NCBI GenBank assembly: GCA_002812745.2
Contig: NCSJ02000052.1
Location: 114,884 to 178,883, forward strand
From: Scytalidium lignicola
Lineage: Eukaryota; Ascomycota; Leotiomycetes
DNA length: 64,000 nt
Direction of reading: 5' to 3'
Part shown: positions 36,748-48,900 of the stretch, piece by piece
How positions within the stretch are numbered: the first letter of the stretch is position 1
How the letters are laid out: each line of letters opens with the position of its first letter
Made by a program: the position numbers and the translations under genes
The notes under the pieces: model-generated
Told to the model about the DNA's origin: nothing
The model's input: only the letters and a program-made list of their open reading frames with translations
Database searches by the model: none

Positions 36748-37930
36748 TGCGTCTGAAAGAGCAAATATCAACTCTACAATTGATCGTTTCTGCGCTCAAG
36801 TTAATAGAACACTACTAGCTATGAGAGGATAGTAGTAGCACTCGTATCTGCGGTAGTGCGGTAGTGCGGTAGCTCTAGCTCCATTGTCGGCAGAGACCTT
36901 CACGTCTCGAGAATGGCGTTGCAAAAAAGAAAAAGCTTTACTACAACACGGGGAGATGTCACTCACGCTCGAATAATGGTTTTAATACACAAGAAAGGAA
37001 GACTGATTAGTCTGAGGAAGTGGTTCTAAGGGAAGATACAGCTTGGGGGGGAAACCACGAGTGGTAAAAGCATAAGATTGAGGGTACCGTTAAAGGGTTG
37101 AAAAGAGACATGGTCTAACATATTCAGAGTTGGCTCCCAAGTTATGGCTGACACCATTGACTTCAACAATCGATGATTAACTGAGAGCGAGCTAATAATA
37201 CCGAAGCTCCAAGGAAGCTGGTGAGAGCGCTTTAGCCATGGCACATATTACAACAAGATAGGGGAGGCAGGCAATCAAAGATGGAGGGTTGTAGAAGAGC
37301 TATATGCTTTTATTTTACTGCGAAAGTTTAAATAATAGCTGAGATATAAGCTCTTCAAGGACGGCTGCTTTGATTGTGACTGTAGCATGAAGTTCCTTAC
37401 AGAGCATCTAATAAGAGAGCCGGCAATAGAGCATGCTTTAAGAAAAGAGCTTCAACCGTAGAGCCGGGTCGTACAGTCTAAACTATTTTGTGAGCTTAGC
37501 CTTCTTAACCTTATCGTTTGATGTATTTCTCGATAGCTATGACGTGCTTTAACCTCTTCTAAAGCTTGCCCTTCTTTCGTTCTCGATATCGGTCACATAG
37601 TTGAACATATGAATGGCAAAGGAAGTTTGTAACCTGTCACGTAATGGAAAGTCTATATGAAGTTGAACATATTTGTTCTGAACAAAGGGGAGGCTCACGT
37701 AACAGCGATTCTTTCCACAAAAAGAATCTGTGCATTATAATGAGACATTACTCCTTTCTGCAGTTTTATAATAATCTTCGTTGCTGTCCTTCTAATCGAG
37801 GTGCAGCACTGCGTGAAGGGCAACAAGGGTTGAGTTATGCGACTACTAATATGACGAGATGATACTCTTACCATATAGATTCATGTGCCTATTTCTCCCT
37901 AATCATCAAATTTTATGAATCTTACATCAT
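36748..37930. other. Convergent intergenic region (APC11 / FKBP)
   Basis: About 1.2 kb with no supportable gene, between two 3' ends. It contains an 8-bp triplicate repeat at 36849-36872. Confidence 0.55.
36849..36872 (+). repeat. (TGCGGTAG)3 tandem repeat
   Basis: Three perfect 8-bp units lie about 100 bp after the APC11 stop. Confidence 0.85.
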
Positions 37931-38463
37931 CTACAACTCGCTATGTTGGGGGGCTTCGACACCATCAATTCCCATAAGCTCGGTCTCAAAGACTACCATC
38001 TGTCAGCACCAACTCATCCACCCGGGCGGAGGGAACTTACTTAAAGTGCTTTTAGCAGGAATTGGGCCCATTGCTCTGTCTCCATAACCGAAAGCAGGGG
38101 GGATTGTGAGTGTCCTTTTCTCTCCAATGCACATATCCAGAAGATTGTCATCCCAGCTATGGCAGTGGTTAGCAACTATTGGCTTCTGTCCTAGCCTGAG
38201 AAGCCTGCTGGAAAAACAAACCCTTTGATAACACTGCCCCGGCCAACAACGAAGCTCAGTGGCGTTCCCCTGTCATAGCTGGCATCGAATTGCTTGCCAT
38301 CCACAAGTGTTCCGCGGTAATGAACTGAAATCTTGTCGCCCTTTTGGGTCTTCCTGTCACACTCAACTGCTCGGGTGACTTCGACCTTGACTTGCTCATC
38401 GTCAGCGAGGACGGTGGTGGCAATTGATGCCAATGCGGCGATAGATAGGGCAAAGAAACGCAT
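37931..38463 (-). CDS. FPR2: FKBP-type peptidyl-prolyl isomerase, ER lumenal (FKBP2-like)
   Basis: Three exons (38222-38463, 38041-38156, 37931-37992) join to 139 residues. Residues 1-20 form a signal peptide ([20 protein letters not shown]). A single FKBP domain follows: [60 protein letters not shown] and [11 protein letters not shown]. The Y, F, V-I-K-G-W and YG positions that form the FK506/proline pocket are present. The C-terminus is HSEL, a probable HDEL-like retention signal. Together these place it in the ER lumen as a folding catalyst like yeast Fpr2 and human FKBP2. The start is chosen because it begins the signal peptide. Confidence 0.95.
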
Positions 38464-39669
38464 TGTATCAAATTGAGATAGCTTGATCAAAACTGGATTG
38501 GGCAATTGTGATGTAGACTTGTGAGCCTCACAAAGAATAAGATGGTGGGGTGGCAATTACAATATCTCCTAGTTACAACTTACTGGACACGTTGAGGTCG
38601 GGGATGATGCCTGAGGTACATGCAGTAGCTACGGTCCTCTAAGGAGCTGTATGCGCGGGTACCTGAATATTCCTTGAATCGTGACCAGAGCCAACGCATA
38701 CTGTAGCATCGCTGCCCAACCAAAGCCCGAACAACATCATTACATCACCTCACCTCTGCTTTTCTTCTTCTTTCTTCCTTCTTCTTTCACAATGCTCAGT
38801 TTCATAGCCACATTGAAAACAAATCCAGCTTTCCTTTGTTTTCACCGGGAACTCCAGTTCATGCGGTGCAGTCAGCCTTATCCAACGGCGCTAGGCTGCA
38901 CCGCCCAATGCGAGGCAGCAAGGCGCTCTTGACCTCGATCTTCAGCTTGGCTGGCATTATTTGGCATATGCTACTCAAGGCAGTTATGCTCTACTTGTCC
39001 CATTTTGTTCTCTCCCAGTCATCTGCCCAGACACATGCTTACGACCTGATAAGTCTTCAACTGTTTTCGGCCGACTTCGCCTCATATGATCTGTCTGCGA
39101 TCTTCAGTTCCTTGTCCACAGTCACACTTCACACTGCCCCAAGACCACGCCTCAAAGGGGTGCTTCGCCCCCAGTCTTTGAGTTGATTGGATATGGTCTA
39201 GCACAGCAATTTTCGTTAAGGTATAGAGCTGTTTCATCACGGATGCCTTAAGAGGGCCAGGTCCTCGAGAGTCATCACCACGTTGGATATCGCTCGGTGA
39301 ATGTTTCTTCACTGTCAGAGTCTACCGGATTTACACGTGAGTCATTCGCTCTAGGACGATTGGAGTTTGATGATTGGGAGCAACCAAATTGCAGGGCGCA
39401 GTGTGCGTGCCTGGATTGCCCTGCTCATCGTTACCTCACTCGTCGGTCTTAGGCCCTTACTGCTATATCACACGTCTATATGGCCGAAAACAAGGCTGGT
39501 TGGTAGGCTGCTATTCAACGTTTTCTTATTTGTCAATTTATTCAGTGTGCCTGGTGTCGGGCATTGTAGTATAAGTATAGCTCTCTTTGAACTCTTTCAT
39601 TATAGTCTCATACTCTTAATTATATTTGCCAAGAATCGATCAACTGCAACTACAACTACTACCCTTTCA
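38464..39669. other. Intergenic between FKBP and the small orphan gene
   Basis: Both flanking genes transcribe away from this 1.2 kb. A strong C/T-rich leader-like stretch (TTCTTCTTTCTTCCTTCTTC, about 38762-38785) precedes an ATG at 38792. That ATG opens only a 46-codon frame, while an overlapping frame is open from 38836 to 39186. No protein family was recognised, so a short gene or decayed gene here is possible but unsupported. Confidence 0.45.
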
Positions 39670-40086
39670 ATGTCATCTCAAAGAAGCCACAGTTACTACC
39701 ACGAGGCACCCGTTGTACACAATTCTCGAGGTGCTTATCAAGGTTCACACACGAGCTCCTATAGCAAATCATCGGGGTATTCAACTATGACAAACGGACA
39801 CAGTAGTACGTCTCACCCCAGAGCTGAAGAAAAGAAGCACCGGGTTCCAGATCACGGTTAGTGACCCAGTGTTGTCATTATAGATTATCTTTGTAGCTGA
39901 CAACTTATTTCTACAGCAAATAAGGAAGTGACTTCTATCTATCGCGAGAATGTTGTTGTCACCAACCATCAAAAGCGACGATTTGACCCGGCAGAATATC
40001 GATATGGGCAGGAGCAGTTGGAATACAACAGCCCCTCACGTTCAAGAGATTCAGCCAAACACAAGGAGGAACAAGTCTACAGATAA
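39670..40086 (+). CDS. Small Ser/Tyr/His-rich orphan protein
   Basis: Two exons (39670-39856 and 39917-40086; 60-nt intron) join in frame to 118 residues. The protein begins MSSQRSHSYYHEAPVV. It is rich in Ser, Tyr and His in the first half, and charged and polar in the second (RRFDPAEYRYGQEQLEY). There is no signal peptide, membrane segment or known domain. The sequence just before the ATG (ACTACAACTACTACCCTTTCA) looks like a fungal leader. An upstream in-frame ATG at 39370 would add about 100 hydrophobic residues but has poor coding character, so I chose 39670. It could be lineage-specific. It is supported by the clean intron and the continuation of frame across it. Confidence 0.6.
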
Positions 40087-41202
40087 ACGCCGGCTACTTG
40101 TCAAAGCTTCCGAGCGACGACGTCCAACAACATTTTGAGGCTATCGCTTATTAGCGCCTCCGGGCAATTAGACTCGGGCCTCTTTTCTGCGCGATTTACT
40201 TTTTTGATTGAGAACCTATGAAATGGGATAGGGCTTGGGAGGAATGGGAGTTTTCGGAACATGGTTACAAGATTGTACGGGCCTCACGGCACTTTTTTCA
40301 AATCCGGCTTTGGTTGTATCAACATCTGTATTACTAGTTGCACATATCAGCGCGCATTGAACGTCTTACGTCTTATGTCTTGGTTTAGCAGAGGCAAACC
40401 GACCAATTTTAGTTGTCATCAAATATGATTTAAATTTCATTTCATCCTGAATTTTTAATGATGTGTACTTACGGACTATGTTATTCTCTTAGACTGTCAA
40501 TTCAATCTAAACGGCAATCTAAAGTGTCGGTCTTGCTTCACTTCACTCTAACTTTGCCACTTGAGAGGATAAATAGCTAATCATTCTGTGAATTTTCAGA
40601 TATGATCCCCCACACCTTTAAATCATTGGCCATTCGATGTACTTGATGGACTTCCCCATGATAGAGACAGCAATCCAATGATCAACAGGTGTATATATGA
40701 CGTCTGGGGACCCTGCCTGAAATGGCGCGGCTGTCTCTCGCTTGCCGCCTCGTCGGAAGTATTGGATAAGGTTGACGCTCGCGTACCCACAACCAATCAG
40801 CATCATCTGTCAAATCTTTGCGTCCTCTATCACATGCTGAGCCCAACGGTGGTTATTGTCTCCAGATCAATGACAGTTAACACCACGATTACTAAACACA
40901 TTTACCGTCCGTCCTTAATCCTCAAGTCTCTTGTCTGGTGCTTCACCAGTGTTCACGTCTCCCTGAAACCGTTATCAATAGCGGGCTGGTCCGGCTTGGC
41001 TTCTGGGCTGATCAATTGACGTGGTCGATTGGCCGCTTAGCGGTGTACTGGTTCGAGGTTCACAAACTTTTAGTTCTTTCTCGATACATTATCTGAGGCT
41101 CAATATCAGGTAGAGTCAAGATGTGTGAACAGTCCAGGTAGACTGTTGCATTGAGTCTGATTCTAAGACAGCGACAACTTACCCAAATCTATTCAATCCG
41201 CG
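40087..41202. other. Intergenic, promoter of the TRK transporter
   Basis: 1.1 kb with no supportable gene. It contains the 3' end of the orphan gene and the promoter of the gene at 41203. No motif stands out. Confidence 0.5.
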
Positions 41203-43563
41203 ATGGCAAGGAATGAATTCAGGCGGCGGATGAGTGAGCTCTATCATCATGAGAAGCTCGATATTATCCGAGCTTATCTCCCTGGTTGGAACTTCATCAC
41301 TGTCCACTATACGTACTTCATTATTGCTAGTCTCTTGGGCTCGGTGATTGTGTGGGCTACTTCTACACCTGCAAGAAGCGTCAGTTATGTCGACTCGCTC
41401 TTTCTGGTGGTCTCGGCCATGACCGAATCTGGTTTAAACACCGTCAATCTCAGCCAACTAACTACGTTCCAACAAATTTGGCTTTGGCTATGTATCATAG
41501 CTGGATCTGCGATTTTTGTCAGTATTGCTACCATCAAGACGAGAAAGCGCGTCTTTGAGATGGAATTTCAGCATATTGTCAGGAGGCAAAGAGAGCTGAG
41601 GAGGGCTCACAGACGGAGTATAAGCACTGGATCCCCTACAGGAGGGGATTCCACGGGAAGTCTTAGGCCACAAAGCAGCAGTGATATTAACCATATGCGC
41701 TCCATTGCTGAGACCCTAGGAGCATCTGGTGATTTAAAGAGCACTGAGAAGGGTGAAATAGTAGACAACACGGTCACTAGTCAAAGGAAGGATTCTACTA
41801 CAACTTTGCAAGGTATACCTGATGAGCACGGTGATAGAGAAGATGGAGAACTAAGTCGAAACGCAGGAGAGGATCATATTTCATTTGCTTCAGGTCCTTC
41901 AATGGCCACGAGAAGCATTGAGCGCCGACAGCCTCGAGCCTTAAGTTTCGTTGGAGTTGGGGCGAGCCCAAACTTAACTGCTTATCGAGTGCCTAGTTCG
42001 GAGACTTTGAGAAGACGAATTCCTGGAGTGGTCAAGGAAATTGACCATGATGTTGTCGACCCGAGAGAGTGGCAATATCCCTATTATTTGACTAAGCATA
42101 ACACGAGTCGAAATGGACAATTCTTTGACTTAACACGGGAAGAAAGAGAGCACTTGGGTGGTGTTGAATATCGAGCGATTAAATTGTTGTCTTGGGTTGT
42201 GCCAGTTTACTTCGTTGCATGGCAATTATTGGGTGCCTTAGGACTTGGTGCATACATGGCACAAAACAAAGCTGCCACTGCTAGAGGAAATGGGATTAAT
42301 CCATGGTAAATATTCACCAGTAATGATATTGGTAGCTGCTGATCGGTCAAGGTGGCTGGGCGCATTCAATGCCATTTCTGCGTTTAATAATTCCGGCATG
42401 TCTTTACTTGACGCAAATATGGTTAGTGAAGCTGTCAGCCAACTGAAGATGTACGATACTTATGGTCTCTAGATCCCTTTTCAGACATCCACCTATACCC
42501 TTATTACAATGGGTGTCTTGATTCTGGCTGGAAATACAGCGTGAGTCTAACTGAGCCTGTGGAATGAGTGAAGACATTGATCCCGGTATGCAGTTACCCA
42601 CTCTTCCTTCGATTAATTTTATGGTCAATGTTGAAAATTCTCTGCGCTGTCACCAAAGAAGAAGAGTACTGTGATTGGAAGGCAACCCTTCGATTCGTCC
42701 TAAAGTATCCACGGAGAGTTTATACGAACTTGTTTCCCTCAAGACCTACCTGGTGGCTGCTTTTTATGGTTGTAGCCCTCAACAGCGCCGACTGGGCGGC
42801 CTTTGAGCTCTTAAATCTCCACAATAAGGCAGTCACGTCTATCCCAAATAACTATCGCGTTCTCGATGGTCTATTCCAAGCTCTCGCCGTACGCTCAGGG
42901 GGGTTTTATGTTATCTCAATTCCGTCCCTCCATATCGGTACGCAAGTATTATATGTCATCATGATGTATATATCTGTGTACCCAGTAGTCATTACCATGC
43001 GACACTCAAACGTCTATGAAGAACGTTCTCTTGGAATATATACAGACGAAAATCCTTTCGAGAAAGATGAAGAGACGCCCACTAAGCTAGGTATTGGAGG
43101 AAATATAGCCTATGCATTCAGACGAATAATGCGTATTGCACCTACTGGTGCCAGTATCGATGATGCCAATTTCGTGCGCCATCAGATCCGTGGACAGCTC
43201 GCGCATGATTTATGGTGGCTGGTGATTGCTGTCTGGCTTGTCTCTTGCATCGAAGGCGCGATCTTTGACCAGGACCAAGTTACTTATTCAGTATTCAACA
43301 TCATATTTGAGGTTGTTAGTGCTTATGGTTGCGTTGGTATAAGCACTGGGCTTCCGGATCAGGCGTATAGCTTCAGTGGTGGTTGGCATACTGTTAGCAA
43401 GTTGATCCTCTGTGCGGTTATGCTAAGGGGTAGACATAGAGGGTTGCCTGTAGCGTTAGATAGGGCGGTAAGATTGCCTGGGATTGAAGACGAACTGGGT
43501 ACAATAGAGGAAGAGGACCGGAGACTCAAACAGGGAACTATGTCGCGAGGAATTTTGAGATAA
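41203..43563 (+). CDS. TRK1: TRK-family high-affinity potassium transporter
   Basis: Four exons (41203-42305, 42352-42421, 42473-42540, 42594-43563) join to 736 residues. The protein has four membrane-pore-membrane repeats. Their pore loops carry the selectivity glycine: SAMTESGLNTVN, AFNNSGMSLLDANM (in exon 2), ALAVRSGGFYVISI and AYGCVGISTGLP. Between repeats 1 and 2 lies a cytosolic loop of about 200 residues, Ser/Arg-rich and probably phosphorylated. This loop is far shorter than in yeast Trk1. The family takes up K+ at the plasma membrane, driven by membrane potential. The C-terminus (ILCAVMLRGRHRGLPVALDR) is typical. Introns are 46-53 nt. It is convergent with the PHAF1-like gene. Confidence 0.96.
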
Positions 43564-43905
43564 GCAAGGATCTTTTGGAGACAGTCGGTGAGGTACGGCT
43601 TACTACAATTAATCATATCTCGATTAGCCTGGGTTTAACTGTACGCCCTCTTCTATTGAAACTAGGAAACTTTCTCGATACTCTAGTTGAGCAGGTCCCT
43701 AGTCATATGATATACTACTAAACAAATTATAGTGAAAGATCAGTTCACTATTAAAATTGTCGCTAGGTGTAGTAATCAGTTCTCTTAATATTGTGGTTTA
43801 ATATGATGTCTGATATAATGGATCTTAATTCATAGATCTGTTTTAGCCCGTCATGGCATAATAACCTTACCAAGTGTGAAATCACTTACTCCCCTAGCGC
43901 CAATA
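43564..43905. other. Convergent intergenic region (TRK / PHAF1-like)
   Basis: 342 bp of AT-rich sequence between two stop codons. It probably holds both transcript ends. Confidence 0.55.
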
Positions 43906-45548
43906 TCAAAATACCGTAAGCCCACTTACCGTTCCGTTCTTTAAAACCTCAAAGACCAGACCAGGAAACCCAAATAAGGTCGTATTACCAAGACCCTTAA
44001 TATCTTGACCTCTCATATTCCTCCTTTCAGCAAAGCTGTCTTCCCACCCACCAAGCAACTCAACACTACTTCCAGGACTATCTCCCCAATCGCGATTAAG
44101 AACCATACCTCGCTGCCGCTGCCTTGCTTCCTCTGGGCTTGCGTAGATGCTTCTCCATTCCTCGTGGAGTCTGGTTTCAATATCATGAAAAGGTGTTTCG
44201 GAGTTAACAACTTCTCCTTCTGACTCATTGGATAGGTATTCAATCTCCCATCGACACCTTCGGTGACGGTTGAATGGATAGGAACCCGGGACATTGGAAT
44301 GCAAAATTAACTTAGTTGCTACTAATCTTGTCGATGCATCAGTTGGAACAATATTGTCGGAGTTAGACTTGCTGCTAGGAGTCTGTTTGGATGGTGGACA
44401 TTGAGAGGGAGGCGTCGTTGTTGAGACCAATATATCAAACCCATGATAAAAGTAGTTGTAGAAACATTCTCCAGATACACTTCCGGCAACTTCTCCATCA
44501 CCTATGTCCTCTTCTGAATCATCTGTGGCAGTGTGTGCAGATGACTGGTCAGTATCGGTTGAATCATCCTGCAACCTCATTTCATGGCTAACTGGGTCTG
44601 GTTGTGATTCGCTTGCCGTCCGGCCCTTATGTATCGACATTCGCCGGTCATTTTTCCTGTATATTGCATCTGGAGGGCCCAACTCCGCAACAAGTTCTTG
44701 AGGAGTGGTTGCACCCAGAGTAATCCAAAAAGGCCCCGTAGCCCATGGACGTTCCAGTTCGAGGCGCCCTCCTCCATGAATTCTCACAAGTGATATCTCT
44801 TCCGGCATAGGCTCACGTCCTTTATTTAGTGGTGTAAATGTCTTGACGGCCTGAAGTGTTCGAGTATAGAGATGTTCTCGCGCATCTGGCCATGATTCAC
44901 CACTGAATACCGCCATGGAAGAAGCTGGTTGACTTGCTGAAGATGATAGCAAAGAGACAACATCTTTCCCCGGAGACCATGCTGAGCTAATTATTGGAAA
45001 TGTGAATGAAATGCCAGGATATGACAGGACGTACAGTCCCATCCCACTGTTATCACCCACTTCCGGCTCGATATACTCTCCAGGAAAGGTCGGTCCCAGA
45101 AGACGATTGTATATGTGTTTAAAAGTTGGTCCAGATAGATTCTGAGGAGCATCAGAACCTTGAGATATGGTTGAAGTAGGTCGCAATATGTCTTTATCAC
45201 TGTAGGTGAGCCTACTCTTTGTAAAGTCCAATATCTCTATCAACCTAAGCTTCTGTTCTGGTCCATCGAACCGCAGACGTATGCCGTTAGAAGGCAGATT
45301 CAAGATGACTGGTTCTTTGACAGGTGAAACTAGTTCATATATCAAATCTAGTGTTGGAAACCGTTGAGGTTCGGCTTTTAACCGTGTGATGATGTCGTAG
45401 AGTGATGCACCGAGGACTATTGCATGGCGGGGTGCCGTCAGTCCTAGTCCCAGCAGTTTTAAACTTATTTGAGTTACTCAAGAGGTAAGCACTTGCCTAA
45501 AAATGCCACAGCTCGTCCAGGATGGACTTGAGCCGTAAATACAGACAT
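43906..45548 (-). CDS. PHAF1/UPF0183 family protein
   Basis: Exon 1 (45497-45548) and exon 2 (43906-45416) join to 520 residues. Exon 1 encodes MSVFTAQVHPGRAVAFL, and exon 2 continues VLGASLYDIITRLKAEPQRF, the conserved UPF0183 N-terminus. Further family landmarks are NLPSNGIRLRFDGPEQKLRL, YNRLLGPTFPGEY, FWITLGATTPQELVAELGPP (then DDKMSIH-like DRRMSIHKG), CFYNYFYHGFDILVS, KLILHSNVPGSYPF and the closing VFEVLKNGTVSGLTVF. The animal homolog PHAF1 (C16orf70) localises to the phagophore and is linked to autophagy; the fungal role is uncertain. The intron is 80 nt and uses a GC donor (G|GCAAGT) with a GACTGAC branch site and TAG acceptor. No GT donor would give the conserved junction. It is divergent from the kinesin-5 gene. 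Confidence 0.92.
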
Positions 45549-45913
45549 GACTGCTACATTTGTGGAAGCATGAAGTGCAAAAGTCGTTGGCGGAAGTGTT
45601 TCAAGTGTCGAAGCTCACTGAGAGCGGCTGACACAGATGACGGCGAGGCTAGCCTGATGGTGGCCGCCCACGCCGCCTCATCGTTGCTGGGTCAACCATA
45701 TCCCAAAGCTTAGACGAACTACCGAAAAGACCGTGATGCTATTATTGACGTTCCTCAATGACACAATTCGCGTCAATATATTGAAGACCAATCACGCAGC
45801 CAAAGCGTAATATCCTCGTGCTGAGTGAGGATTTAAATCGCAACCTTCTGGGCTGTCGAAATTTTAAATAAAACCAATTGGCCACGACTTTTGCAGGTCA
45901 TCTATAAAATCGG
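45549..45913. promoter_or_regulatory. Bidirectional promoter, PHAF1-like / kinesin-5
   Basis: The 365 bp lie between divergent start codons. A TATAAAAT sequence at about 45903 is probably too close to the kinesin ATG to serve as its TATA box. Confidence 0.55.
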
Positions 45914-48900
45914 ATGGCAGGTCTTCCTCGGTACACGACAAGTGCGCCGACTAAGAGAAATACCATGCGCCCACCACCAAGGCCCTCTACGACAAGATCA
46001 CAATCTATCGCTCCTCCTACTTCGCGTATGGATAGGTCAGGGGCTGTGAGTCCTGCGGAATCCATAGTCTCAACTGCAACAACTATCCATAACGGTTCGA
46101 AACGAAGAGAACGAGAGTTCGAAAGCGATGCTGGGCAGGAAACCAATATTAATGTTGTCGTTCGTTGTAGAGGTCGAAATGAGAGGGAAGTTCGTGAGAA
46201 TAGTGGAGTGGTCCTTTCGACGAGCGGTGTGAAGGGAAAGAGTCTCGAACTTTCAATGGGGCCCAGTGCTCTCAGTAATAAGACCTATCACTTCGATAAA
46301 GTCTTTTCCTCGGCGGCAGACCAGGCTATGATATACGATGACGTGGTCACTCCAATTCTAGATGAGGTAAGTTAGGCTTAGCATATTATGATCAAGTGGT
46401 AACAAGTTGTATAGATGCTTGATGGATATAACTGTACTATCTTTGCCTACGGACAGACTGGTACCGGAAAGACATATACCATGTCTGGTGATATGAGCAA
46501 TACCTTCGGCATGCTGTCAGATGCTGCGGGGATAATTCCTCGAGTCCTCCATGCGTTGTTTAACAAGCTCGAGCTAGCAGACACAGAAAGCTCGGTTAAG
46601 TGTTCCTTCATTGAGTTATATAACGAAGAACTCCGTGATCTTATATCTCCCGAGGAAAATGCAAAATTAAAAATATTTGACGACAATACCCGAAAGGGAC
46701 ATGCTAGCACAATTGTTCAGGGAATGGAGGAAACGCATATTAAGAGCGCATTGGATGGCGTGAAACTGTTGCAAACGGGTAGTCATAAGCGTCAAGTAGC
46801 AGCGACGAAATGCAACGATCTCAGCAGTCGAAGTCATACTGTATTCACTATCACAGCTTATATCAAGAGGACAGGTGACAATGGAGAAGACTATGTCAGT
46901 GCTGGAAAGCTTAATTTGGTTGATTTGGCAGGCAGCGAAAATATTCAGCGCAGTGGTGCAGAAAACAAACGTGCTGCTGAAGCTGGGTTGATCAATAAAA
47001 GTTTACTGACATTGGGTCGCGTCATTAATGCCCTCGTTGACCGCAGTTCACATATCCCCTACCGCGAGTCAAAACTCACACGCCTTCTTCAAGATTCGCT
47101 CGGAGGCAGAACGAAGACCTGCATTATCGCTACTGTATCTCCTGCAAAGAGCAATCTTGAGGAGACAATTTCAACCCTGGATTATGCGTTCCGAGCAAAA
47201 AATATTCGAAATAAGCCTCAAGTTAACCAATTGATTAACAAGAAGACTCTGCTTAAGGAATTCACGTTCGAAATCGAGCGCTTGAAGAGCGAGCTCATTG
47301 CTACTCGCCAACGAAATGGTGTCTATCTTTCCAATGAGACTTACGAGGAGATGACCACGGAGAGTGAATCACGAAGAATTTTGAGCGAAGAACAAGCGGC
47401 TAAGATTGAAACGTTAGAGACCAACCTGCGTAACAAAGTTCAAGAGCTTTTTTCTCTAACTTCAAATTTTATGACTATCAAAAAGGATAACGAGAGCACT
47501 AAAGCAATTCTTGATGAGACAAAGACCGTTTTGGAGCAGACAGAATTCGTTCTTGCAAACACTCGACAAAGTTTAGCTGAGGAGAGTTTACTGCGCATAG
47601 CTCACCAGCGTACTGAAGAGCAGCTAAGTGCTGTTAGTTCTGAATTAATATCCACGCTTGGACAAACCGTTAATGATGTAGGCGGCCTTCATGCAAAGAA
47701 TAAGAGGAAGTCAGATCTACAACTACTGAACCGTGTTGCATGGCAATCCTCACAAGCTCAGGTATCTGAAGTTACGAATCTAGTAGAGACGAGAGTTGAA
47801 GAATTTCGGGCTCAGCAAGCAAATTTAATGGACAATGTGTCTATAAGAATGCAAACTTTCGTCCACGAAGAATTAGACAAACTCTCAACAACCCTAGATT
47901 TTCTCAAGTCTACTGAATCCGCTTTTGATGATGCTGAAAAACAAGTTTCTGGGCAAACAAGCACTGCGAAGGCCGAGATGGACACTGTCCTGGAAGAGAT
48001 TAAAGTTCTAAGAGAAACTGTTAAGGTTCGGGTGGCCGAGGGCCTTCAGGGCCTATCTGCAGCTGCGGAAAGGATATCAGGAGAACTGACCAGTGAGCTT
48101 AGCGCTTTTCACACTCAGGTAAGGCCTTCGATGGAAAACTCCGATCAAGAAAAATAGACTCTAATACTATTTAGCTCCACGGATCTTACAGCTCTTTGGG
48201 TCGTGATTTTAAGACTCTTTTCGAAGATGTTCTCAATCACATAAATGCACAGAGAGTTGAAGTTGTAGACTTGCGGCAACAGTTACACACCGCAGGCGAA
48301 GCTGCTATGCAATCAAACGCTACTGCTGCTTCACGTCTTGAAGAGGTACTAAATGATGAGCGCCAACAAGCTGCTATAGATCGCCAGGTTCTACTCGGAA
48401 AGATAACAGATTTGATCGAAGCTCAAGGTAATGTCGAAGACCAGCGTATTACTTCGAATATTTCAGAAGTCCAGAAAGCTATTTTCAATTCGAAGGAAAT
48501 GTTCGAGTCTGCCACGTCTCAGAATGACCAGAGGATGGAGGTCTGGAATACAAAAGAAGATGAACTTGTTCAAGAGGTCCTCAAATCAAGAGAGACCTTG
48601 AAGAGTAAGCTGAAGGAAGACTGGATGGTAAGTTGTTCTCTCAAGAAAGACGATATCAAAGTCCTAATAGTAAGCAGGCTGCCAATCAGTATAATTCATC
48701 GATTCAGAATACAACAAAATCTGTCCATGAAGAGACTATAAAGATTGTTGACGAACAAATGAAAGAGATAAGTCTCAAGATGCAGTCTCTCGATGATTTT
48801 GTTACCCGAGCACGTCTACAGACCACCCAACATCACGACAATCATAATCGATCTCTTAACGCCTTATCCAACACAGTCAAATATTCGTACGATAGTATTA

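Noticed and set aside
38792..39186. C/T leader followed by ATG and an overlapping 116-codon frame
   Set aside because: The leader looks genuine, but the ATG frame ends after 46 codons and I could not find splice sites joining it to the second frame; no family match.
41040..41070. GGTTCGAGGTTC, resembling a tRNA box B
   Set aside because: No stem complementarity around it and no box A upstream.
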